DNA of 64,000 nt from an uncultured Bacillaceae bacterium (lineage in GTDB: Bacteria; Bacillota; Bacilli; Bacillales; Cytobacillaceae), in the NCBI GenBank assembly GCA_937995745.1, contig CALKIU010000070.1, positions 52,302 through 116,301 of the forward strand, in the 5' to 3' direction. Made by a program: the position numbers and the translations under genes. Positions within the stretch are counted from its first letter, which is position 1, and the number at the start of each line of letters is the position of its first letter. The notes beneath the pieces are model-generated. The model was not told the DNA's origin, made no database searches, and saw only the letters and a list, made by a program, of their open reading frames with translations. Positions 51,523-60,267 of the stretch are shown here, piece by piece.

Positions 51523-51720
51523 ATGGATGCTCTTCTTGAACATTTGCCTTTAATTGTGCCGCTTGTCATTGTACAGCTGCTTTTAATGATTATAGCGGTG
51601 ATCGATCTAATTCGTATTGAAAAAACGAACGGTCCGAAATGGGTCTGGGCTCTTGTTGTCGTTTTGGTTAATCTCATCGGACCGATTTTGTATTTTATCT
51701 TCGGAAGGAGAAATGATTGA
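51523..51720 (+). CDS. yxlE: YxlE-like small membrane protein (PLDc N-terminal domain)
   Basis: A 65-residue protein with two membrane helices and the PLDc_N motif: IVPLVIVQLLLMIIAVIDLIRIEK then KWVWALVVVLVNLIGPILYFIFGRR. GGAGGG ribosome site. First of three overlapping genes matching yxlE-yxlF-yxlG of the B. subtilis sigY region. Likely a small accessory of the ABC exporter; the role is inferred. Confidence 0.82.
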   Translation: MDALLEHLPLIVPLVIVQLLLMIIAVIDLIRIEKTNGPKWVWALVVVLVNLIGPILYFIFGRRND

Positions 51721-52628
51721 TGCCCGTTGTCAGTGTGGAAAATTTGCAGAAAAGGTTTAAAGACCATCTTGTCATCAAGGGAGTGACGTTCACCCTCGGG
51801 GATCAGCGATGCACGGCGCTTCTAGGTCCGAACGGCGCAGGGAAAACGACGATCATAAGGATGTTGTCCGGATTGTTGAAACCGAGTTCGGGAACGATTA
51901 ATTTCCGCGATGCGCAAAAAGGCGGGGATTTCAGGCGACTGATCGGTTATTTGCCGCAGCATCCCGTCTTTTACGAATGGATGACGGGAAGGGAGTTTCT
52001 TGAATATGCGGGAGAACTGGCCGGTTTAACGAAAAAAGAAGCCCGCGAGCGGACGGAGGAGCTTTTGGAACTATTAGGTTTAAGGGAGGCTGCCAAAAAA
52101 AGAATCAGCAAGTATTCCGGGGGGATGAGGCAAAGGCTCGGCATTGCCCAGGCGTTGATCCACCGCCCTCCTCTCCTCCTCCTTGATGAGCCTGTCTCTG
52201 CCCTCGACCCGATCGGGAGAAGGGAGATTCTCGAACTTTTGAAAGAATTGAAGAAACAATCGGCCGTTTTATTTTCCACCCATATTCTTAATGATGCGGA
52301 AGAAGTGTCCGATGAAATTCTTTTTCTCCATGAAGGTGAAATTGTTGAAGCGGGAACGATGGACGAACTCCGTCAAAAATACCGCCAGGCGAAAATTGAT
52401 ATCGTCCTGGCCGGAAAGATGGATATTTTCCTCTCCGGTGTGGCCGGCGGGGAATTTATTGAAACCCGTCTTATTGACGGAAATCAAGCTACTTTTTTTG
52501 TAACGGATGTGGAAGAGGCGAAACAGGCGTTTTTGCAGGTAATTGTTGCGCACCGGCTTCCCCTCATAAAATTTGAAATCAGCAAAACTTCTCTTGAAGA
52601 CGTATTTATGAAGGTGGTGCGCTCATGA
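51720..52628 (+). CDS. yxlF: ABC transporter ATP-binding protein (YxlF type)
   Basis: ATPase of an exporter. Walker A GPNGAGKT at residues 36-43, Q-loop YLPQHPVF, signature YSGGMRQRLG, Walker B LLLLDEPVSALDP, switch His in FSTHILND. 302 residues. ATG 51720 overlaps the stop of the yxlE-like gene and follows AAGGAG. Paired with the permease by ATGA overlap. Confidence 0.92.
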   Translation: MPVVSVENLQKRFKDHLVIKGVTFTLGDQRCTALLGPNGAGKTTIIRMLSGLLKPSSGTINFRDAQKGGDFRRLIGYLPQHPVFYEWMTGREFLEYAGELAGLTKKEARERTEELLELLGLREAAKKRISKYSGGMRQRLGIAQALIHRPPLLLLDEPVSALDPIGRREILELLKELKKQSAVLFSTHILNDAEEVSDEILFLHEGEIVEAGTMDELRQKYRQAKIDIVLAGKMDIFLSGVAGGEFIETRLIDGNQATFFVTDVEEAKQAFLQVIVAHRLPLIKFEISKTSLEDVFMKVVRS

Positions 52629-53404
52629 ATCTCTGGTTTGTCCTTTTCAAAAAAGAATGTCTTGAAATGGTCCGGAATTTCAAGGTCATTTGGGTTCCGC
52701 TCACATTTCTTTTCCTTGGCGCAATCGATCCGCTAACGGCATATTATATGCCGAAAATAGTTGACGCGCTGGGCGGCCTTCCCGAAGGAACGGTAATCGA
52801 AATTCCCCTGCCGTCTCCGGGAGAGAGTCTTCTCATGAGCGTGGGGCAATTTGATACTCTCGGAGTCCTTATTATCGCGCTGATGTTGATGGGTACAGTT
52901 GCCGGCGAGCGGAAGAGCGGAGTTGCGGAAATGGTTTTGGTCAAACCGGTTCCGGTCGGTTTCTATATCTCCGCCAAATGGGCGGCCGCTCTCATCTTAG
53001 TGTGGCTGTCATATTTTGCCGGAATGCTTGCGTCCTGGTATTATACGGGAATCTTGTTCGGCTGGATTCCTTTTGGCGAATTTTTGGCGTGTTTTTTCAT
53101 CTATGGCCTGTGGCTTACATTTGTCATGACCATGACGATCTTTTACAGTTCGCTCTTGAAAAGCCCCGGCCTTGCCGGTTTCCTGTCAATTGCGACCGCT
53201 GTAGTGCTCGGTTTTGTGAGCAGCGGTTTTTCCCATTGGATTAAATGGAGTCCGGCGTTATTGAAAACCTATGCAGGCGAATATTTGTTAAAATCGGCAC
53301 TCCCTGATGCAACCGTTCCCGCCCTTCTCGTGACCGCGGGAGCGATCATTGCGCTTTTAATCTTTTCGTCCGCTGTTTTTCGCAAGAAGGAACTGGCCGG
53401 ATAA
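52625..53404 (+). CDS. yxlG: ABC transporter permease (YxlG type)
   Basis: 259-residue permease with an N-terminal cytoplasmic start FKKECLEMVRNFKVIWVPLTFLFLGAIDPL and about six membrane helices; the segment GTVAGERKSGVAEMVLVKPV is the conserved coupling region of ABC-2 type permeases. Substrate unknown. Completes the yxlEFG-like operon. Confidence 0.88.
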   Translation: MNLWFVLFKKECLEMVRNFKVIWVPLTFLFLGAIDPLTAYYMPKIVDALGGLPEGTVIEIPLPSPGESLLMSVGQFDTLGVLIIALMLMGTVAGERKSGVAEMVLVKPVPVGFYISAKWAAALILVWLSYFAGMLASWYYTGILFGWIPFGEFLACFFIYGLWLTFVMTMTIFYSSLLKSPGLAGFLSIATAVVLGFVSSGFSHWIKWSPALLKTYAGEYLLKSALPDATVPALLVTAGAIIALLIFSSAVFRKKELAG

Positions 53405-53490
53405 AAAAAGTGAATCAAATGATTTGTCAAAATTTCACAAAAACCTTATGCTAAAACTAGAATTAACTTTGGAAAGGTTTGTGGTTTGTC

Positions 53491-54348
53491 GTGTGGTTGA
53501 CTGATGTCGGTCTTGTGCTTGAGGGCGGGGGCATGAGAGCCATGTATACTGCAGGCGTCTTGGAATACTTTCTGGAAAAAGGCATTGAATTCCCGTATGT
53601 GATCGGCGTTTCGGCCGGTTCCGCCGTGGCCGCCTCCTATTTATCGAAACAAAAAGGAAGAAATTACAAAGTAAACATTCATTTTGTGACCGATCCGCGC
53701 TATCTTTCCCTCAGGAATTTTTTCAAAAAAAGGCAATTATTCGGGATGGATTTTATTTTTGGGGAAATCCCCAATAAACTTGTTCCATTTGATTACAAAA
53801 CGTTCTGGGACAATCCGGCGGAGTTGGCCGTCGGAGTTACGGATTGTTATACGGGCGAGCCGGTTTATTTTAAAAAAGCGGACTATAAACCGGACTTATT
53901 AACGGTTCTCAAAGCTTCCAGCACCTTGCCTTTCATAGCGCCGGAAGTTCATTTTAAGGGAAGGGTGTTCATGGACGGGGGAATCAGCGATTCGATCCCG
54001 ATCCGCAAAGCGCAGGCGGATGGATATCGCAAAAATGTAGTCATCTTGACAAGAAATAAGGGGTACCGGAAAAAACCGTCGCCGCTCCTTGGTCTTTTAA
54101 AACGAAAATACCCGGAATATACCGGTCTCCATAAGGCGATGGCCAACCGCCATAAAATGTACAATGAAACGCTTGAATATCTTGAGGAAGAGGAGAAAAA
54201 AGGAAATGTTCTCATCATCCGGCCCGCCATCCCGTTGGAAGTGGGGAGAATCGAAAAGGATCAGAGAAAGCTGAATGCTCTTTACTATCAAGGGTATGAG
54301 GATGGAAAAAGATATGCCGCGGAAATTATGGCGGAAGTGAATGTGTAA
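53491..54348 (+). CDS. Patatin-like phospholipase
   Basis: Lipid acyl hydrolase of the COG4667 patatin subgroup. Oxyanion hole GGGMRAMY, nucleophile elbow GVSAG with Ser about residue 41, and the dyad Asp in FMDGGISDSIP. About 285 residues. The GTG at 53491 was chosen; a TTG at 53479 abuts GGAAAGG and TTG 53497 is also in frame, so the start is uncertain by a few codons. Cytoplasmic or membrane-associated; substrate unknown. Confidence 0.9.
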   Translation: MWLTDVGLVLEGGGMRAMYTAGVLEYFLEKGIEFPYVIGVSAGSAVAASYLSKQKGRNYKVNIHFVTDPRYLSLRNFFKKRQLFGMDFIFGEIPNKLVPFDYKTFWDNPAELAVGVTDCYTGEPVYFKKADYKPDLLTVLKASSTLPFIAPEVHFKGRVFMDGGISDSIPIRKAQADGYRKNVVILTRNKGYRKKPSPLLGLLKRKYPEYTGLHKAMANRHKMYNETLEYLEEEEKKGNVLIIRPAIPLEVGRIEKDQRKLNALYYQGYEDGKRYAAEIMAEVNV

Positions 54349-54587
54349 ATCGTGCCGCCGCAAACTCCAATTAATTGATGGCATGATTTTTGCGGACGGG
54401 AATATTCATGTAATGTCAGAGGAGGCGCAATCTGTTCTGCGAGAATGTTGCGGCTGGCCGATTTTTCTGTATTTTTTAAAACGCCGGCGATGCCGGAGCG
54501 GGTTGGCATGACAGAAACGGAACCGGCATTGCGATTGGCCCGAGTTTTTGCAAGCGGACAAGCATTAAAGTTAGAAGGAGAACGGGA

Positions 54588-55376
54588 ATGAGGATCCGGG
54601 AATATTACCGCCGGGCGGCTATGGTTTCTGTAAACAACAGCATTTTTGCCCTTTTTTTTGCGGGGCTGTTCATCGTTTTCGCCGCCGTTTTGCTGCCCGG
54701 CCGGGGCGCTGTATTGTTTTCTGTTCCGTTTTTGTTGTACAGTTTTCTCTCTTTTCAAAAATATGCGCTTATAAAACAGCGTTCACTGGAAATAGCGGAG
54801 CCGGAAGCAGTCCGGAATAACGAAGGGACGCTTTTTCAAAGCCGGGAAATGATTTTGCAGTTCTTGCCCGCTCCGTCTTTGCGCCTGTTAATTTTCCGGC
54901 CGGACGGTCTGTTAATCGGTGAAATTCGTGATTTAGAATTTGCGAAATTCCGTTGGTTTCTTCCCGGATTTGCGGATCGGCTGTTTTCCGGGGATTACGG
55001 GCTTTTTAACGAGAAAAATCAATTGATTGCCGTGTTCAGATGGAGGAAAAACATTGTTGAAGCGTCCGGTCTTGTCTCCGGCTACGGGATATTAAAGCGG
55101 AAAGGCGGCTTCCGGCTCGGGAACTGTTGGAGCATGTCATTTGCGAACAAAGTGCTGCTTGTAAAAAGTGAACCTTTGTTTACAGACATCAAATTTACGG
55201 ATGCGGCAGGAGCGTCTGTGGCAAGAGTGAGAAAAGGCTGGATGCCTTTAGAATGGGAACCGTACATAAAAAATGCCAACGCCCCGGTGTTGTCTTTCAA
55301 TGAAAAGGCAGCGCCGGAAGAACGGATGGCCGTTTTTGCCGTCCTGGCCCATATGTTGCGGTACCGGGATCATTGA
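54588..55376 (+). CDS. Hypothetical membrane protein
   Basis: 262 residues: two adjacent membrane helices near the N-terminus (FALFFAGLFIVFAAVLLP and VLFSVPFLLYSFLSF) and a cytoplasmic domain of about 200 residues rich in beta strands (LRLLIFRPDGLLIGEIRDLEF, GLFNEKNQLIAVFRW). GAAGGAG ribosome site 8 bases before ATG. I do not recognise it; beta-rich domains of this kind occur in tubby/Scramblase-like proteins, which is only a guess. Confidence 0.7.
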   Translation: MRIREYYRRAAMVSVNNSIFALFFAGLFIVFAAVLLPGRGAVLFSVPFLLYSFLSFQKYALIKQRSLEIAEPEAVRNNEGTLFQSREMILQFLPAPSLRLLIFRPDGLLIGEIRDLEFAKFRWFLPGFADRLFSGDYGLFNEKNQLIAVFRWRKNIVEASGLVSGYGILKRKGGFRLGNCWSMSFANKVLLVKSEPLFTDIKFTDAAGASVARVRKGWMPLEWEPYIKNANAPVLSFNEKAAPEERMAVFAVLAHMLRYRDH

Positions 55377-55514
55377 CCGGGGCAGTTGTGCATATTTTTT
55401 CTTTTAAACGACGATACCCTGGAGGGTTTTAAAATTTCGCCTATCATTGTATGATATTGATGATAATAATGTTGTTAAAATGTTTTTCTATCAAAAACAA
55501 AAGGTGATGGTCCC

Positions 55515-56090
55515 GTGAAAAGATTTTTGCTGGTTGCGGCGTTCATTTTAACTGTCTTTTTGCTTGCTGACATTTTCATACTGCATCAAAACGATTCGGC
55601 CCGTCCCACGGGAAACACCCCGGAAACGCAAGGGGAAATGGAGCGTGAAAACGAGCCTGACGGGATGGAAGCTGCCAATGTGGCGCCCGGTTTTAACCTC
55701 CCGGCTCTTGATGGCGGTGAAGTTTCATTGGAAGATTACAAGGGCCGGAAAATTCTATTAAATTTTTGGGCCAGCTGGTGTCCGCCGTGCCGGGCGGAAA
55801 TGCCAGATTTAGACAAATTCTACCAAAATTATAAAGACAAAGGAGTCGTCGTGCTGGCAATCAATTTGGCAAACACGGAATACTCTCCCGGCGACGGGCC
55901 CGCCTATATTCAAGAGAATGGATTTACTTTTCCCGTGCTGATTGACAAAAAAGGTTCGGTCGGGGCTCTTTATCAAGTAATCTCCCTTCCGACCACTTAT
56001 TTTATCGATTCTGACGGCATCATCAGAGGGAAAGTGACCGGACCGCTGAAATTGAAACAGATGGAAGAGCGGATAAACGAATTGCCGTAA
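55515..56090 (+). CDS. TlpA/ResA-type membrane-anchored thiol-disulfide oxidoreductase
   Basis: 191 residues: N-terminal anchor (FLLVAAFILTVFLLADIFIL), acidic linker, then a thioredoxin-like domain with WASWCPPC (redox Cys89 and Cys92) and the cis-Pro in SLPTTYFID. It reduces or isomerises disulfides outside the membrane, for example in cytochrome c maturation (ResA) or spore formation (StoA); no ccs or res genes are adjacent, so the partner is unknown. GTG start after AAAGGTGATGG. Confidence 0.9.
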   Translation: MKRFLLVAAFILTVFLLADIFILHQNDSARPTGNTPETQGEMERENEPDGMEAANVAPGFNLPALDGGEVSLEDYKGRKILLNFWASWCPPCRAEMPDLDKFYQNYKDKGVVVLAINLANTEYSPGDGPAYIQENGFTFPVLIDKKGSVGALYQVISLPTTYFIDSDGIIRGKVTGPLKLKQMEERINELP

Positions 56091-56173
56091 AAGCGTTTAA
56101 TGATTCATATTTTTTATAAATAACGTAAAAAAATAAAAAATAAAAAATATAACTGTAAAATAAGCCAATTTTT

Positions 56174-56182
56174 TGTTATGAT
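56174..56182 (+). promoter_or_regulatory. Promoter of the rib operon (extended -10)
   Basis: TGTTATGAT is an extended -10 box; the -35 is weak. Transcription would start about 15 bases before the riboswitch. Confidence 0.45.
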
Positions 56183-56202
56183 AGATTTAATCGAATAGGG
56201 TA

Positions 56203-56342
56203 AATCCTTCGGGGCAGGGTGGAAATCCCGACCGGCGGTGATGAGGCCGACGCCTCTCAGCCCGCGACCCGTCTTGCGTATGCAAGACGGAGGATTTGGT
56301 GAAATTCCAAAGCCGACAGTAAAAGTCTGGATGGGAGAAGGA
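56203..56342 (+). ncRNA. FMN riboswitch (RFN element)
   Basis: All conserved RFN blocks are present in order: CTTCGGGGCAGGGTG, AATCCCGACCGGCGGTGAT, GCCCGCGACC, an optional GTCTTGC/GCAAGAC stem, GATTTGGTGAAATTCC and GCCGACAGT...GATGGGAGAAGGA. FMN binding should favour the terminator at 56404-56436 and switch off the riboflavin genes. Confidence 0.97.
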
Positions 56343-56352
56343 TGTCTGTGCT

Positions 56353-56383
56353 CGTTAAAGGCGACTTTAACGCGACTTTAACG
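56353..56383 (+). repeat. 11-bp tandem repeat forming competing hairpin halves in the rib expression platform
   Basis: GCGACTTTAAC occurs twice in tandem (56361-56371 and 56372-56382). CGTTAAAG just upstream (56353-56360) is complementary to CTTTAACG in either copy; pairing with the first gives an 8-bp stem closed by a GCGA tetraloop. Confidence 0.85.
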
Positions 56384-56403
56384 TTTATTCGGCATGCATT
56401 TAT

Positions 56404-56436
56404 GGCCCCGTGCAAACATATGTACGGGGCTGTTTT
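56404..56436 (+). terminator. Riboswitch-controlled terminator
   Basis: GCCCCGT / ACGGGGC stem then TGTTTTCG, between the FMN riboswitch and ribD. Confidence 0.75.
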
Positions 56437-56489
56437 CGTTGCAGACGGAGTCAAATGTCAAAACCGGTTAAAGGAGGGATAAAACGTTT

Positions 56490-57623
56490 ATGGATGATCG
56501 CCAATATATGCAACTGGCGCTTGATCTTGCCAAGGCTGCGGCAGGACAGACAAGCCCGAATCCGTGTGTGGGGGCGGTGCTTGTAAAAAACGGCGAACTT
56601 GTCAGCACAGGCGTACATTTGCGGGCCGGGTCGCCCCATGCGGAAGCGGCAGCCATTCATGCGGCCGGGGAAAAGGCAAAAGACGCCATTTTATATGTAA
56701 CGTTGGAACCGTGCAGCCATTATGGCAAAACACCTCCTTGTGCGGATTTAATCATTGAATCCGGAATCAAAAAGGTGTATGTGGCGACGCTGGATCCGAA
56801 TCCCCTCGTTGCCGGAAAAGGAGTCGAGCGGCTCAGAAAGGCCGGTATCGAAGTGGACATCGGTTTATGCGAGAAAGAAGCCGTGAAATTGAATGAAAAA
56901 TTTTTCCATTTTATTCAAACCAAGACTCCCTATGTAACGTTAAAAGGCGCTGTTTCCATGGACGGCAAAATAGCGGCCAAAACAGGCGACAGCAAATGGA
57001 TTACTTCGGAAGAAGCCCGTTTGGATGCTCATCAACTCCGTCATGAGCATGATGCCATACTTGTTGGAATAAACACTGTTCTCAAGGACAATCCTCTCCT
57101 CACCACCCGAAAACCCCAAGGCGGAAAAAACCCCGTTCGAGTCATCTTGGATACGGAATGCAGGATTCCTCTGTCTGCCCGGGTGATCCAAGATAAATCC
57201 TCCAAAACGATCATTTTCACAGGAAACCAGTATGACAGGAAAAAAGCCGGACAACTGGCGGAAATGGGCGTGGAAGTGATTTCTCTGGCCACGGAGCGCA
57301 TTTCCGTCAAGGATGTGTTGCAAATTTTAGGTGAAAAAGAAATTGTGTCCGTGCTCGTGGAAGGCGGCTCGGAAGTCCATGCCTCGTTTATTGATGAAGA
57401 AGCCTTTCAGCAGATTATTCTCTATATGGCTCCGAAAATTATTGGAGGGAGAGAAGCCATTCCCTTTGTCGGCGGTCCCGGACCCAAACGGGTGGCAGAA
57501 GGAAAACAGCTTAAATTTATAGACGTAAAAAAAGTCGGACCCGATTTGAGGATTACCGCCGTTCCATGGAGCGGACAGGAAGGAGATGAATCAGCATGTT
57601 TACCGGGATTGTCGAAGATTTAG
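56490..57623 (+). CDS. ribD: Bifunctional riboflavin deaminase/reductase
   Basis: Two steps of riboflavin synthesis: deamination then reduction of the pyrimidine intermediate. N-terminal deaminase domain with zinc motif HAEAAAIH and PCSHYGKTPPC; C-terminal reductase domain from about residue 147 (VSMDGKIA, NPLLTTR, VEGGSEVHASFI). 377 residues. AAAGGAGGG 11 bases before ATG. First gene after the FMN riboswitch; overlaps ribE by 28 bases. Confidence 0.97.
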   Translation: MDDRQYMQLALDLAKAAAGQTSPNPCVGAVLVKNGELVSTGVHLRAGSPHAEAAAIHAAGEKAKDAILYVTLEPCSHYGKTPPCADLIIESGIKKVYVATLDPNPLVAGKGVERLRKAGIEVDIGLCEKEAVKLNEKFFHFIQTKTPYVTLKGAVSMDGKIAAKTGDSKWITSEEARLDAHQLRHEHDAILVGINTVLKDNPLLTTRKPQGGKNPVRVILDTECRIPLSARVIQDKSSKTIIFTGNQYDRKKAGQLAEMGVEVISLATERISVKDVLQILGEKEIVSVLVEGGSEVHASFIDEEAFQQIILYMAPKIIGGREAIPFVGGPGPKRVAEGKQLKFIDVKKVGPDLRITAVPWSGQEGDESACLPGLSKI

Positions 57624-58246
57624 GCACGGTTGAAAAAATCAAAAAGCGTGGACAAACTCTCGAATTGGCCATTTATTCCCGAAAAATTTGCGAAGATATT
57701 CATATCGGCGACAGCATCGCCGTCAACGGCGTTTGTCTTACCGTGACGGAATTCGGCAATGATGTTTTTCATGTCGATGTGATGCCGGAAACATTCAACA
57801 GCACTTCCCTCGCGTCTTTGCGGGACGGATCAAAGGTGAACCTGGAACGGGCCATGGGCGCAAACGGCCGGTTCGGGGGCCATTTTGTCACCGGTCACGT
57901 CGATTGCACCGGAACAATCGTGAGAAAAGAACGCAAAGAAAATGCGATTTATATCGATATTTCCCATCCGGAGAAATATGCGCACCTTCTGATTTACAAA
58001 GGGTCGATCGCTGTCGACGGCATCTCGTTGACGGTTTTCGGAGCGGCAGAAAATAGATTGACCGTTTCCATCATCCCCCATACGGCGAAAGAGACGGTGC
58101 TTGGTTTTAAAACGGTCGGGGATATCGTCAATCTTGAATTCGATTTAATTGGAAAATACCTTTATTCCTTTTTTGCAAACGAAAAAGAAAAGAAACCGTC
58201 GCAAGGCATTACCGCCGAATTTTTAAAAGAAACGGGATTCATTTGA
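57596..58246 (+). CDS. ribE: Riboflavin synthase alpha chain
   Basis: Dismutation of two lumazines to riboflavin. Two homologous lumazine-binding barrels: MFTGIVEDLGTV...SIAVNGVCLTV and VTGHVDCTG...SIAVDGISLTV. 216 residues. Its start lies inside the end of ribD, with GGAAGGAG before it, so translation is coupled. Confidence 0.97.
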   Translation: MFTGIVEDLGTVEKIKKRGQTLELAIYSRKICEDIHIGDSIAVNGVCLTVTEFGNDVFHVDVMPETFNSTSLASLRDGSKVNLERAMGANGRFGGHFVTGHVDCTGTIVRKERKENAIYIDISHPEKYAHLLIYKGSIAVDGISLTVFGAAENRLTVSIIPHTAKETVLGFKTVGDIVNLEFDLIGKYLYSFFANEKEKKPSQGITAEFLKETGFI

Positions 58247-58265
58247 ATCGGGGAGGTTGCAACAT

Positions 58266-59459
58266 ATGTTTCACAGTATAGAAGAAGCAATAGAAGATTT
58301 AAAAGCGGGCAAAGTGATCATCGTCTGCGATGATGAAGACAGGGAGAATGAAGGAGATTTCCTTGGTTTGGCAGAATTTGTCACACCGGAAATGATCAAT
58401 TTTATGGCAAAGGAAGGCCGGGGGCTGATTTGCACCCCGATTACGGAACAACTGGCCGCAAAGCTTCAGTTAGTCCCGATGGCGCCGGTCAATACCGACA
58501 GCAAAGGCACCGCTTTTACAGTCAGTGTCGATCATGTCGATACAACAACGGGAATCAGCGCCTATGAACGGGCTTATACGATCAAAAAACTGATCGCCGA
58601 CGATGCGCGGCCGGAAGATTTTAACCGGCCCGGGCATGTATTTCCCCTTGTCGCCCAGGAAGGCGGAGTATTAAAACGGGCGGGCCACACGGAAGCGGCC
58701 GTTGATTTGGCCAGACTGGCCGGATCGGTGGAAGCCGGCGTCATTTGTGAAGTGATGAAAGACGACGGCACGATGGCCAGGGTGCCTGATCTGTTGAAGA
58801 TTGCCGAAAAATTTAACCTGAAAATGATCACGATCAAAGATTTAATAGAATACAGATTGAAATTTGACTCCCTTGTGAGAAAAGAGGTTGAAGTGCATTT
58901 GCCGACGGAATACGGGGACTTCAGAGCAATAGGATTTACGGAAACGGTGCAGGGCAAGGAACACATTGCGCTTGTGAAAGGAGAAATAAACGGAGACGAA
59001 CCCGTTCTGGTAAGGGTTCACTCTGAGTGCCTGACGGGCGATGTGTTCGGCTCCAACCGTTGCGACTGCGGTCCCCAGCTGCATGCGGCCCTTGCCCAAA
59101 TCGAAAAAGAAGGGAAAGGCGTCCTTCTTTACATGAGGCAAGAAGGCAGGGGCATCGGCTTAATTAATAAATTAAAGGCTTACAAGCTTCAAGAAGAGGG
59201 CCTGGATACGGTCGAAGCAAATCATAAACTGGGCTTTAAAGCCGATTTGAGAAATTATGGTATCGGCGCGCAAATCCTCCGCATGCTCGGCGTCAGGAAA
59301 ATGCGGCTTTTGACAAATAATCCCCGCAAGATTGCCGGTCTCGGCGGATACGGTTTGGAAGTTGTCGAGCGCGTGCCGCTGCAAATGCCGCCAAAAAAAG
59401 AAAATATCCAATATCTGCGGACAAAAAAATTGAAATTGGGACATTTACTAAATTTATAA
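58266..59459 (+). CDS. ribBA: Bifunctional DHBP synthase / GTP cyclohydrolase II
   Basis: Supplies both starting units of riboflavin. N-terminal DHBP synthase (DDEDRENEGDF, GHTEAAVDLARL), C-terminal GTP cyclohydrolase II with zinc cysteines (SECLTGDVFGSNRCDCG) and QEGRGIGL. 397 residues from ATG 58266, 9 bases after GGGAGG; a TTG at 58257 is directly on that site. The fused form is standard in Bacillus. Confidence 0.97.
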   Translation: MFHSIEEAIEDLKAGKVIIVCDDEDRENEGDFLGLAEFVTPEMINFMAKEGRGLICTPITEQLAAKLQLVPMAPVNTDSKGTAFTVSVDHVDTTTGISAYERAYTIKKLIADDARPEDFNRPGHVFPLVAQEGGVLKRAGHTEAAVDLARLAGSVEAGVICEVMKDDGTMARVPDLLKIAEKFNLKMITIKDLIEYRLKFDSLVRKEVEVHLPTEYGDFRAIGFTETVQGKEHIALVKGEINGDEPVLVRVHSECLTGDVFGSNRCDCGPQLHAALAQIEKEGKGVLLYMRQEGRGIGLINKLKAYKLQEEGLDTVEANHKLGFKADLRNYGIGAQILRMLGVRKMRLLTNNPRKIAGLGGYGLEVVERVPLQMPPKKENIQYLRTKKLKLGHLLNL

Positions 59460-59474
59460 CGGGAGTGAAAGAAA

Positions 59475-59939
59475 ATGAAAAAGATCATGGAAGGAAATTT
59501 GGTAGGGACAGGGTTAAAAATAGGGATCGTTGCTTCCCGGTTTAATGAGTTTATTACTACGAGGCTTCTCAGCGGTGCGGAAGATGCCTTGAAGAGGCAC
59601 GGAGTGAGCGAAGAAGATATCACCGTGGCTTGGGTGCCGGGGGCTTTTGAAATCCCCCTTGTCGCCAAAAAACTTGCTGCATCCGGAAAATTTGACGCCG
59701 TCATCACGCTCGGGACCGTCATCCGCGGGGCCACTCCCCACTTCGACTATGTGAGCAATGAAGTGGCCAAAGGAGTCGCCGCTGCGGGAATGGAGACAGG
59801 GACTCCCGTCATATTTGGAGTTTTGACGACCGATACGATTGAACAAGCGATTGAACGGGCCGGCACGAAAGCAGGAAACAAAGGCTGGGATGCGGCGGTC
59901 AGTGCCATTGAAATGGCCAATTTGTTCAAACAATTATAA
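59475..59939 (+). CDS. ribH: 6,7-dimethyl-8-ribityllumazine synthase
   Basis: Penultimate enzyme of the pathway; forms 60-subunit shells enclosing riboflavin synthase in Bacillus. 154 residues with VASRFNEFIT, VPGAFEIPL, GTVIRGATPHFDYV (catalytic His) and FGVLTTDTIEQA. Last gene of the operon. Confidence 0.97.
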   Translation: MKKIMEGNLVGTGLKIGIVASRFNEFITTRLLSGAEDALKRHGVSEEDITVAWVPGAFEIPLVAKKLAASGKFDAVITLGTVIRGATPHFDYVSNEVAKGVAAAGMETGTPVIFGVLTTDTIEQAIERAGTKAGNKGWDAAVSAIEMANLFKQL

Positions 59940-60057
59940 AGCGGGAGCGGACATAAAGGCCGGCGGCTTGCCGAAAGCATCGTTCAACATGAAAACAGCC
60001 GTACATTTTGCCGCCGGAAAGTTCCTGTTGATTGACATTGTCACAAAGGCCGTTGCA

Positions 60058-60092
60058 AGCGGGTGGAACCGGTTTTCCGCCCGCTTTTTTTT
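60058..60092 (+). terminator. Terminator of the riboflavin operon
   Basis: AGCGGGTGGAA / TTCCGCCCGCT with one G-U pair, then eight T. It lies 118 bases after ribH, the most likely operon end. The rest of 59940-60267 holds no gene. Confidence 0.75.
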
Positions 60093-60267
60093 CAGGATGG
60101 CCGGCAAACAGAAAGCCAAGAAAACAGTTTTTGCGCATAGGGAAAATATGGATCAATTTATTTTCGCACAGTTCTTTCTTAATTCAGGAGGTTTCTGCCG
60201 GTTGTCGGAGAAACATTTTAACCCTCACCCTTTTCCCGGAAGTTTAAATAAAAAATCATTAAAAATA

